This document shows, piece by piece, positions 1 to 5,547 of a stretch of 7,506 bases of DNA. The translations under genes were made by a program, and so were the position numbers. The stretch covers positions 1 through 7,506 of the forward strand of contig JALSPY010000262.1 in the NCBI GenBank assembly GCA_026985705.1. The letters are read 5' to 3'. Source of the stretch: Hydrogenothermaceae bacterium. GTDB lineage: Bacteria > Aquificota > Aquificia > Aquificales > Hydrogenothermaceae. Each line of letters begins with the position of its first letter. The stretch's first letter is position 1. The notes beneath the pieces are model-generated. The model saw nothing but the letters and a program-made list of their open reading frames with translations. It ran no database searches and was not told the DNA's origin.

Positions 1-891
1 GGTTGCCATATAAAAGTTGATTATTCACAAGGAGAAAAACATCCTGACTGGATAGCTATGGGAAATGCAGTTGATATAAATGGATTAACCGCCGATGCAA
101 GAGGAGAGTTTAAAAAGTTTCTGATAGATGGAAAGATTTCAGAAACGAGAAGTTATTTAAGATGGGAAAATCCACCGTTAGCCCAAAATGGAGAAGGTAG
201 AATATCACCTGCCATTCCAGGGTGCCAGACAACAATAACAGTTATTGGAAAAGATGGAAAACCTCTTCTCTTAAATCATATATTTAAAATTCCTAATGTT
301 GAAGGAGCTGGGAAGGAAGGTCAAAAGGCTATAGATATTTCCCCTGTCCAACCACACACTATACAAAAAGAAGCAAGAAGTTGTGAAAGTTGCCATGGAA
401 ATCCTGTAGCTATGGGTTATGGAATTGAGGAGGGAAAACTATACTCTGACCCATCAAAACCTTATATAGTTGATTTGACAACTGCAGATGGAAAGATTAT
501 TCCTAAAATATTTAAAACTCAAATTAATTCCATTCCAAATTTAAATCATGACTGGTCTAGATTTATAACGGAAAAGGGAAAACAACTTCAAACGGTAGGA
601 CATCACTTTAAACTTTCCAGACCATTAAACAATGAAGAAAGGGCTAAATTAGACAGAAGGGGTGTTTGTATATCTTGTCATAAAACTATACCTAAAGGTG
701 ATTTAGCAGTTAGCTTACTTACACATATTAAAGAAACTACAAATATAGAAATAGATAAACAAAAACACGATAGTATTCTTCATAAATTGTTGTTAATAGG
801 AGCTTGGGCTCAGGTTGGAGGAGTTTTTTTACTAGGAATAGTGCTTTTAGGCTTTATTTGGAAAGTGAAAAGAAGGAAAAAATTTAATTGA
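1..891 (+). CDS. Multiheme c-type cytochrome, C-terminal part, membrane-anchored (5' end outside window)
   Basis: The reading frame is open from base 1 to the TGA at 889-891, so the gene starts upstream; the first ATG at 58 is internal. Codons 1-3 read Gly-Cys-His, the end of a CxxCH haem site cut by the window edge. Two complete sites follow, CESCH (382-396) and CISCH (667-681). Scattered histidines (such as the HH near 601) could be distal haem ligands. Near the C-terminus a hydrophobic stretch (about 781-864, containing LLLIGAW and GIVLLGFIW) is followed by KVKRRKK. This fits one membrane span with the haem domain in the periplasm and a basic cytoplasmic tail. The visible part is 296 residues and shows at least three haem sites. 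The role is probably periplasmic electron transfer or reduction of a nitrogen or sulfur compound. An octahaem family (tetrathionate reductase-like or hydroxylamine oxidoreductase-like) is possible but not shown. The 3' end abuts the convergent rnpB. Confidence 0.85.
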   Translation, partial: GCHIKVDYSQGEKHPDWIAMGNAVDINGLTADARGEFKKFLIDGKISETRSYLRWENPPLAQNGEGRISPAIPGCQTTITVIGKDGKPLLLNHIFKIPNVEGAGKEGQKAIDISPVQPHTIQKEARSCESCHGNPVAMGYGIEEGKLYSDPSKPYIVDLTTADGKIIPKIFKTQINSIPNLNHDWSRFITEKGKQLQTVGHHFKLSRPLNNEERAKLDRRGVCISCHKTIPKGDLAVSLLTHIKETTNIEIDKQKHDSILHKLLLIGAWAQVGGVFLLGIVLLGFIWKVKRRKKFN

Positions 892-905
892 TAGGGCTCC
901 CCTAT
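877..905 (-). terminator. Candidate intrinsic terminator at the rnpB 3' end
   Basis: On the minus strand ATAGGG-GAG-CCCTAT (905-891) is a perfect 6-bp inverted repeat with a 3-nt loop. It is followed by an AT-rich spacer and six T residues (882-877). The stem bases also belong to the 3' strand of P1, so terminator hairpin and P1 are mutually exclusive folds. The spacer before the T-run (about 8 nt) is longer than ideal. The inverted repeat is also present on the plus strand just after the cytochrome stop codon, but without a T-run there. Confidence 0.45.
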
Positions 906-1279
906 AAGCCGGGTTCTGTTGAATATGGTCATTTATCTCAGCTCCCTACCCGAGAGCATAGGGAGATAAACTCCCATTAGGGCGGGCCACCCTAAAATGC
1001 TCTCCTACTTGGGATTGCTCCAGAGGGGCGGGCAAACTTACCAGCTCACACTGGTAAGTGGTAGGCTCTTACCCTACCCTTTCACCTTTACCTGATTTAG
1101 TATCCATTTTCGGTGGATGACCACCTACATCAATGTTTAGAATACTAAATCAGGAAGTCTTCTCTCTGTTGCCCTGACCATGAGGTTGCCCCCATCTACC
1201 TTTCGGTAGCCTCCTGCCCTGTGGAGCCCGGACTTTCCTCCCCTCAAACTAGAGGGGCGACCATACAGGAAACCCTACC
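890..1279 (-). ncRNA. rnpB: RNase P RNA, bacterial type A-like, apparently lacking P18
   Basis: This is the catalytic RNA that removes 5' leaders from tRNA precursors. On the minus strand the universal 5' core GAGGAAAGTCCGGGCTCC (1240-1223) and 3' core ACAGAACCCGGCTTAT (919-904) are both present. Helices traced by eye: P1 1279-1267 with 902-890 (13 pairs including wobbles); P2 1266-1259 with 930-923; P3 hairpin 1257-1240; P8 with a GAAA loop 1209-1196; P9 with a GCAA loop 1194-1181; P12 1154-1142 with 1103-1091 plus an apical hairpin 1125-1112; P13/P14 with a GUGA loop 1058-1037; and a GGU-containing L15 region at 995-976. Between the P15-17 region and the 3' strand of P2 there are only about 24 nt (954-931), with no room for a normal P18. 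P18 loss is, as I recall, described for Sulfurihydrogenibium azorense and Persephonella marina. The 13-bp P1 with a GNRA L9 suits the thermostabilising P1-L9 contact. The ends are set by P1 pairing and may be off by a few bases. Confidence 0.96.
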
Positions 1280-1306
1280 TAGCTCAAAAATTTATTCCTA
1301 TCTAAA

Positions 1307-1408
1307 TTACTTTCCACCTTTATCTAAAAAGAGTATAACTCCAAAAATAATGGCAGTAAATATCACCATACCAATAATAATTATTGGAAACCAAGTGCCG
1401 GGGTCCAT
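1307..1408 (-). CDS. Small single-span membrane protein, 33 residues, unrecognised
   Basis: An ATG at 1408-1406 opens a 33-codon frame ending in TAA (1309-1307). A strong Shine-Dalgarno AGGGAGGT lies at 1427-1420, 11 nt before the ATG, and an in-frame TAA upstream rules out a longer form. The peptide begins MDPGTWFP, continues with about 20 hydrophobic residues (about 9-28, rich in Ile, Phe, Val and Gly) and ends DKGGK. This predicts one transmembrane helix with a short charged tail. It sits 27 bp after the cysteine synthase stop and about 27 bp before the rnpB 5' end, on the same strand, so cotranscription is likely. The composition resembles accessory small subunits of respiratory complexes, but I do not recognise a family and assign no function. 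The ribosome binding site and clean hydrophobic profile support a real gene. Confidence 0.6.
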   Translation of the reverse strand: MDPGTWFPIIIIGMVIFTAIIFGVILFLDKGGK

Positions 1409-1435
1409 ACCTAAACCTTACCTCCCTATAATTTT

Positions 1436-2383
1436 TTAGTATTCCCATAGTGCAGTTGATAGATATTTTTCTCCTCCATCTGGACAGATAAATACTATAA
1501 CACCCTCATTAATTTCCCTTGCTATTTGTATAGCCGCTTCAAAAGCTGCTCCTGAGGATTGACCAACAAAGACCCCTTCCTTTTGAGCTAAATCTCTAGC
1601 CCTCTGATAAGCTATATCTGTTCCTATAAACATTGTCCTATCAAGTCTATTTTCATCAAAAATACCCGGTTTAATAGATGTCTCTATATATTTTAATCCT
1701 TCTATACCGTGAAAAGGACTATCTGGCTGAACTCCTATAATCTGAATATCTGGGTTGTATATTTTTAATCTTCTACCTGTTCCCATAATAGTTCCACCTG
1801 TTCCTATACCAGCTATAAAATGTGTTATTTTCCCCTCTGTTTGCTCCCATATCTCTACACCAGTTGAGTAAAAATGGGCTTTCCAGTTAGAATCATTATT
1901 ATACTGGTCTATGTAGTAATACTTGTTTGGATACTTTTCTACCAGTTTCCTAACAAACTTTATAGCTCCATCTGTACTTTCTAAAGGATTTGTAAAGTGT
2001 ATTTTTGCTCCGAAAGCTTGAATTATTTTTTTCCTCTCCTCACTTACATTTGAAGGCATAGCCAGTTCCACTTTATATCCTAGAGCAGTTCCTACCATTG
2101 CCAAAGCTATACCTGTGTTTCCAGAGGTGGCATCTAATATAATCTTATCCTTTGTTAATTTTCCTTCTTTAATAGCATCAACTATCATTCTTGTTGCAGG
2201 TCTATCTTTTACAGAGCCACCCGGATTATATCCTTCTAATTTTGCATATATTTTTATATTCTTAATTTTTATATCATCAGGAAGAGCTTTTGATAACTCT
2301 ATAAGTGGGGTATTACCAACAAGCTCCAATATAGATTTTCTTTTCTTCCTTATACCTTCATCATGTTCCCCAAGTATCCACAT
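1436..2383 (-). CDS. cysM: Cysteine synthase (CysK/CysM family, PLP-dependent)
   Basis: This cytoplasmic fold-type II PLP enzyme replaces the leaving group of O-acetylserine (or O-phosphoserine) with sulfide or another sulfur donor to give cysteine. The 315-residue product has the family motifs in order: LVGNTPL (21-27); NPGGSVKDR (53-61), with Lys59 as the predicted PLP Schiff-base lysine; the substrate loop TSGNTG (86-91); the phosphate-binding GIGTGGT in mid-protein; GQSSGAA; and a C-terminal CPDGGEKYLST. Length is normal for the family. The start chosen has AGGTGA 5 nt upstream. About 17 residues precede the conserved core, a modest extension. It lies 52 bp after exbD on the same strand. 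The symbol is tentative: motifs do not clearly separate CysK from CysM, and a cystathionine beta-synthase-like role cannot be excluded. Confidence 0.9.
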   Translation of the reverse strand: MWILGEHDEGIRKKRKSILELVGNTPLIELSKALPDDIKIKNIKIYAKLEGYNPGGSVKDRPATRMIVDAIKEGKLTKDKIILDATSGNTGIALAMVGTALGYKVELAMPSNVSEERKKIIQAFGAKIHFTNPLESTDGAIKFVRKLVEKYPNKYYYIDQYNNDSNWKAHFYSTGVEIWEQTEGKITHFIAGIGTGGTIMGTGRRLKIYNPDIQIIGVQPDSPFHGIEGLKYIETSIKPGIFDENRLDRTMFIGTDIAYQRARDLAQKEGVFVGQSSGAAFEAAIQIAREINEGVIVFICPDGGEKYLSTALWEY

Positions 2384-2411
2384 AAGTTCACCTATAATAA
2401 ACTTTCTGATT

Positions 2412-2435
2412 AAAAATAGATTTTAGCCTATTTTT
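2412..2435 (-). terminator. AT-rich hairpin between exbD and the cysteine synthase gene
   Basis: Directly after the exbD stop codon an 8-bp perfect inverted repeat AAAAATAG / CTATTTTT (arms 2435-2428 and 2419-2412) encloses an 8-nt loop. The U residues lie in the arm rather than after it, and only two of the eight pairs involve G or C. It may act as a weak terminator or RNA-processing site; at high temperature the hairpin alone would be unstable. Confidence 0.3.
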
Positions 2436-2840
2436 TTAATATTTTCTTTGTGTTTCAACTATGTATTTTTCTAATCCCAACTCTCTACATACATCTATTA
2501 CATTTACAACTTTTTGAAATTTTACATCTTTATCGGCTCTTAAAAGAACTATCGGATTTTTTGAGTTTATTTCTTTTTTTAAAAGATTTTTTAACTTTTC
2601 TAACTCAACAGGTTTATTATCCAGTAATAAACCTTTTTTAGTTATGGATATTACTATCTGATGATTTTTAATTTCTTTATTTTCTCCAGTTTTTGCTTCA
2701 GGTAAATTTAAAGGTATTTTCTGTTCCACAATAAAAGTAGCAGTTGCCATAAATATTATTAAAATAACCAAAACTATATCAACAAAAGGTGTCATATTTA
2801 TTTCTGATATTTCCTTATCATCTTCATCTATAAGCTTCAA
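2436..2840 (-). CDS. exbD: ExbD/TolR-family proton-channel component (TTG start)
   Basis: ExbD/TolR proteins work with an ExbB/TolQ partner to turn proton-motive force into movement of TonB or TolA at the inner membrane. The 134-residue product has the standard plan: a short charged cytoplasmic N-terminus, then the signature INMTPFVDIVLVILIIF with the conserved channel Asp21, one membrane span (about 19-38), and a periplasmic domain of about 95 residues containing the typical LRADKDVKFQKVVNVID segment. Length is typical. The start codon is TTG (2840-2838). It is supported by AAAGGAGAG about 6 nt upstream and by the need to keep residues 1-15 before the MTP motif. No exbB/tolQ or tonB lies next to it: the upstream neighbour is the divergent OsmC gene and the downstream one is the cysteine synthase. 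The partner must be encoded elsewhere. ExbD and TolR cannot be separated here. Confidence 0.92.
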   Translation of the reverse strand: MKLIDEDDKEISEINMTPFVDIVLVILIIFMATATFIVEQKIPLNLPEAKTGENKEIKNHQIVISITKKGLLLDNKPVELEKLKNLLKKEINSKNPIVLLRADKDVKFQKVVNVIDVCRELGLEKYIVETQRKY

Positions 2841-2943
2841 AATTCTCTCCTTTAAAATTTATTGGCATATGATTATTATAGATATATTCTGAGAACTGAT
2901 TTATTCTTATTGTAAAAATTAAAAAAGATAAAGGGGGATAATA
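2841..2943. promoter_or_regulatory. Divergent promoter region between exbD and the OsmC-family gene
   Basis: This 103-bp AT-rich gap feeds genes in both directions. Leftward, a perfect TATAAT lies at 2880-2875 on the minus strand, about 35 bp from the exbD start, without a good -35 box. Rightward, TTGGCA (2862-2867) and TATATT (2883-2888) give a -35/-10 pair with a short 15-bp spacer. The two candidate promoters overlap, so they may compete. The OsmC-family gene is preceded by AAGGGGG at a normal distance. The calls are by eye only. Confidence 0.4.
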
Positions 2944-3333
2944 ATGGAGAAAATAGCCATAGTAGATTATAAAAATGGTAAATTTTTAGGAAGTATAGAG
3001 GGAAAGGATACTGTTATAAACCTTACAGAAACAGGTTTAAGAGCAACAGACTTTATGCTTATATCAGTTGGATACTGTTTTGGATTAACAGTTGAAGCAT
3101 ATGTTAACCATAAAGGCTATAAAATAGAAAATTTACAGATAAAAGTCATAGGTAAAAAACATGAAAAGGAAAATAGATATGAAAAAATAACTATACAAGT
3201 ATCTTTTAAAACAGATTTACCACAGGATAAAATAGACAGAATAATGGTTATAGGTAAAAGAGGTTGCACTGTAAGTAATACAATGTTAAAAACTCCAGAA
3301 ATAGAAGCTGTTTATGTTAAACCAAATAGTTAA
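2944..3333 (+). CDS. OsmC-family thiol peroxidase-like protein
   Basis: OsmC/Ohr-family proteins are small cytoplasmic dimers; classical members reduce organic hydroperoxides using a pair of cysteines. The 129-residue product fits the family in length and layout: an N-terminal beta region, a helix around residues 33-53 with Cys45 (in VGYCFGLTV), a central beta stretch with IENLQIKVIGKKHEK, and a second cysteine, Cys108, in GKRGCTVSNTM. This two-cysteine spacing fits the peroxidatic/resolving pair. The segment before Cys45 (LRATDFMLISVGYC) replaces the usual P..LLLAALG.C, so it belongs to the broad OsmC-like group rather than typical Ohr, and peroxide substrates are not proven. It starts at ATG after an AAGGGGG ribosome binding site. 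It appears monocistronic: its own divergent control region lies in front and a new promoter follows before rplM. Confidence 0.83.
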   Translation: MEKIAIVDYKNGKFLGSIEGKDTVINLTETGLRATDFMLISVGYCFGLTVEAYVNHKGYKIENLQIKVIGKKHEKENRYEKITIQVSFKTDLPQDKIDRIMVIGKRGCTVSNTMLKTPEIEAVYVKPNS

Positions 3334-3348
3334 TAATTATTTCCATTA

Positions 3349-3359
3349 TGTTATAATAG
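3349..3359 (+). promoter_or_regulatory. Extended -10 promoter for rplM-rpsI
   Basis: TGTTATAATAG contains a perfect TATAAT (3352-3357) preceded by TG one base upstream, the extended -10 arrangement. No strong -35 box is visible about 17 bp upstream (around 3329-3334). A start near 3363 would give a leader of only about 30 nt, containing GGAGGA before the rplM ATG. That is too short for the structured autoregulatory leaders known for some L13 operons. Confidence 0.6.
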
Positions 3360-3393
3360 TTAGGCTGTATATAAATGATTAAGTGGAGGAAGT

Positions 3394-3846
3394 ATGAAAA
3401 CAATAGATGCTCGTAAAGTAGAAAACAGAAGGGAATGGTATGTAATTGATGCTACAGGTAAGAACTTAGGTAGATTAGCAACACTGATAGCAAACATTTT
3501 AAGAGGAAAACACAAACCTTATTTCCAAAAAGACGTAGATATAGGAGATTTTGTTATTGTATTAAATGCAGATAAAGTTCAGGTTAACTCTAAAAAATTA
3601 ATAGGAAAAAAGTATATATGGCATACTAACAGACCAGGTGGTTTTAATGAGAGAACTTTACAATGGATGTTAGAAAATAAACCAGAAGAAGTTATTAGAC
3701 TTGCTGTTAAAAGAATGTTGCCTAAAAACAGACTTCAAAAGAGATTTATGAAAAGACTGAAAATTTACAAAACTTCTGAACATCCACATAAAGCTCAAAA
3801 TCCTAAAAATTTAGATGAATTAGCTAAACTTTGGAAAAACTTCTAA
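3394..3846 (+). CDS. rplM: 50S ribosomal protein L13
   Basis: L13 is an early-assembling large-subunit protein that binds 23S rRNA. The 150-residue product matches the family end to end: WYVIDATGKNLGRLA near the N-terminus, ILRGKHKPYF, the GDFVIVLNADKV strand, the HTNRPGG loop (HT.YPGG in many bacteria), AVKRMLPKNRL, and the C-terminal LKIYKTSEHPHKAQNP. It is slightly longer than the roughly 142 residues usual in bacteria, and the basic linker after MLPKNRLQKRFMKR is typical. The ATG at 3394 has GGAGGA a few bases upstream. rpsI follows after 15 nt, the conserved bacterial rplM-rpsI operon order. Confidence 0.98.
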   Translation: MKTIDARKVENRREWYVIDATGKNLGRLATLIANILRGKHKPYFQKDVDIGDFVIVLNADKVQVNSKKLIGKKYIWHTNRPGGFNERTLQWMLENKPEEVIRLAVKRMLPKNRLQKRFMKRLKIYKTSEHPHKAQNPKNLDELAKLWKNF

Positions 3847-3861
3847 GGAATGGAGGTAAAG

Positions 3862-4290
3862 ATGGCAAAAACTATTAAGATAGACCCTAAAATAGCAAAG
3901 TATGGAACAGGAAAAAGAAAAGAAGCTATAGCTAGAGTTTGGATATTTCCCGGAGAAGGTAAAATTACAGTAAAAAGCTCCTCAGGTAAAGAGTGGGATG
4001 GGAAAGAGTATTTTGAAAGAGAAATATTAATGGAAAGAATAAATAGACCTTTCGTTATAACAGAGACTTTAGGTAAGTTTGATATTTATGCAACTGTTAA
4101 AGGTAGTGGTAAACCTGCTCAAGCTGAAGCAATAATGTATGGTATAGCTAAAGCCTTACTTGAGTATAATCCTGAATTTAGACCAATATTAAAATCTGCA
4201 GGATTGTTAACAAGAGATGCTAGAATAAAAGAAAGAAAGAAATACGACCAAATGGGTGCAAGAGCAAAATACAGATGGTCAAAAAGATAA
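3862..4290 (+). CDS. rpsI: 30S ribosomal protein S9
   Basis: S9 sits in the small-subunit head, and its C-terminal tail reaches the P-site tRNA. The product (142 residues) shows YGTGKRKEAIARVWIFPGEG at the N-terminus, a middle KFDIYATVKGSGKPAQAEAI, the helix GIAKALLEYNPEFRP, and the diagnostic basic tail GARAKYRWSKR ending in SKR. I start it at 3862 (MAKTIKI) rather than at the in-frame ATG at 3850. The Shine-Dalgarno GGAGG (3852-3856) overlaps that earlier ATG and is correctly spaced only for 3862, while the 3850 ATG has just AGGA touching it. It is translated from the same message as rplM. Confidence 0.97.
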   Translation: MAKTIKIDPKIAKYGTGKRKEAIARVWIFPGEGKITVKSSSGKEWDGKEYFEREILMERINRPFVITETLGKFDIYATVKGSGKPAQAEAIMYGIAKALLEYNPEFRPILKSAGLLTRDARIKERKKYDQMGARAKYRWSKR

Positions 4291-4298
4291 TACTTTTT
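4281..4298 (+). terminator. Weak AT-rich hairpin at the end of rpsI
   Basis: AAAAAG / CTTTTT (4281-4286 and 4293-4298) is a perfect 6-bp inverted repeat around a 6-nt loop that contains the rpsI stop codon. It is followed by a pyrimidine-rich tract (4294-4330). With one G-C pair it would be very weak in a thermophile, so readthrough into the downstream aminotransferase is plausible. No promoter is obvious in the 69-bp gap before that gene. Confidence 0.25.
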
Positions 4299-4359
4299 CC
4301 TTTCTCTTCCCAACTTTCTTTAAAACTTTCTATCTAAACTATTTTTCAAGAGGTATCAT

Positions 4360-5547
4360 ATGAATAATCTTTTAGCCTCTCTTAAACCTTATCCAATGGA
4401 AGAGCTTAATAGGATAAAGGAGCAATTAAAAAGAGAAGGAAAAAAGATATATGATTTTGGAACAGGAGACCCTAAAGAGCCAACAGCTGATTTTATTATT
4501 GAAACATTAAAAAACTCTATACCTGAAATCTCCCAGTATCCATCTGTAAGTGGAAGAAAAGATTTAAGGGAAGCAATATCTAGATGGTTTTTTAAAAGAT
4601 TTAATGTTAAATTAGACCCTAATGAAGAAATAATTCCTTCAAATGGCTCAAAAGAGGCAATATTTCATTTCCCTTTGGTATTTATAGACCCAGATGAAGA
4701 TAAAAAGAAAGTTTTATTTGGAACTCCAGCCTATCCTGTTTATGAGAGGGGCACATTATTTGCAAATGGTATTCCTGTAGCTGTAAAGTTAAGAGAGGAA
4801 GAAAATTTTCTTTTAAGATTGGATAAACTACCTAAAAGTTTACTTGAAGAAACTAAAATTGTATGGATAAATTACCCTCACAATCCTACAGGAGCAATAG
4901 CAGATAAAAATTACTTTGAAGATATTTACAATATATGTATTGAATACGATATAATCCTTTGCTCTGATGAATGTTATACAGAAATATATTTTGATGAAAA
5001 GGATAAGCCAATTTCAGCATTGAATGTTGGTTATAAAAATGTTGTTGTATTTCACTCTTTATCTAAGAGAAGTGGATTGACAGGTTATAGAACAGGTTTT
5101 ATAGCCGGTGATAAAGATATAATTTTAAAATATAAAAAGTATAGAGCTTCCTTTGGAGTAGCTACTCCTGATTTTATACAACAAGCTGCAAGGGAAGCTT
5201 GGTTAGATGAAAAACATGTGGAAGAGAGAAGAGAAATATTTAGAAAAAAAAGAGACAAATTTTTAAAATTTTTAAATGAGTTAAAGTTAGAGTTTTTATA
5301 TCCTAAAGCAACATTTTATATATGGATAAAAACTCCAAAAGGTGTAAGCTCAAAAGAGTATATAAAAACTCTTTTAAAGTATGGAATAGTAGTTTCACCG
5401 GGAGAAAATTTCTGTAGCGGTTTAGAGATAAAAGAGAATAGCTGTAAATCTGATTACTTTAGGGTAGCTTTAGTTCCTACATTGGAAGAAATAGATGAAG
5501 CTATAAAATTATGGAAGAAAGCCCATATGGAAATTATGAATTCTTAA
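4360..5547 (+). CDS. dapC: Class I/II aminotransferase, DapC-type (probable N-succinyldiaminopimelate aminotransferase)
   Basis: This is a PLP-dependent fold-type I transaminase of 395 residues, normal for the family. Visible landmarks: FGTGDPKEPT near 33-42 (the substrate-proximal N-terminal segment), YPSVSGRKDLREAI (60-73), SNGSKEAI (94-101), NYPHNPTGA with Asn175, SDECYTEIY with Asp203 and Tyr206, the PLP lysine Lys236 in HSLSKRSGLTGYRTGF, and the carboxylate-binding Arg368 in FRVALVP. The SLSKRS..G.R.GF form around the lysine is characteristic of succinyl-DAP aminotransferases, which act in lysine and peptidoglycan-precursor synthesis; that substrate is inferred, and another amino or keto acid is possible. 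A ribosome binding site AAGAGGT lies 5 nt before the ATG. It may be read through from rplM-rpsI. Its last 14 bp overlap the convergent glycosyltransferase gene. Confidence 0.87.
   Translation: MNNLLASLKPYPMEELNRIKEQLKREGKKIYDFGTGDPKEPTADFIIETLKNSIPEISQYPSVSGRKDLREAISRWFFKRFNVKLDPNEEIIPSNGSKEAIFHFPLVFIDPDEDKKKVLFGTPAYPVYERGTLFANGIPVAVKLREEENFLLRLDKLPKSLLEETKIVWINYPHNPTGAIADKNYFEDIYNICIEYDIILCSDECYTEIYFDEKDKPISALNVGYKNVVVFHSLSKRSGLTGYRTGFIAGDKDIILKYKKYRASFGVATPDFIQQAAREAWLDEKHVEERREIFRKKRDKFLKFLNELKLEFLYPKATFYIWIKTPKGVSSKEYIKTLLKYGIVVSPGENFCSGLEIKENSCKSDYFRVALVPTLEEIDEAIKLWKKAHMEIMNS

Noticed and set aside
1280..1330. Dedicated promoter for rnpB
   Set aside because: AATAAA at 1296-1291 is a possible -10 but has no -35 at the right distance, so I do not call it; cotranscription with the upstream genes is equally possible.
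1221..1439. Plus-strand open frame of 72 codons
   Set aside because: It starts inside the RNase P RNA core and runs antisense to the small membrane ORF; it has no ribosome binding site and no protein-like composition at its start.
2115..2426. Plus-strand open frame of 103 codons opposite the cysteine synthase gene
   Set aside because: It is antisense to a gene with intact PLP-enzyme motifs, and its hydrophobic composition is what AT-rich antisense DNA gives.
2450..2641. Plus-strand open frame of 63 codons opposite exbD
   Set aside because: It is entirely within the periplasmic-domain coding region of exbD on the other strand and has no credible ribosome binding site.
3850..3861. Alternative upstream ATG for rpsI (adding MEVK)
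   Set aside because: The good GGAGG overlaps this ATG and is correctly spaced only for the ATG at 3862; S9 proteins do not need the extra four residues.
4119..4313. Minus-strand open frame of 64 codons opposite rpsI
   Set aside because: It is antisense to the strongly conserved S9 C-terminal half and is a composition artefact.
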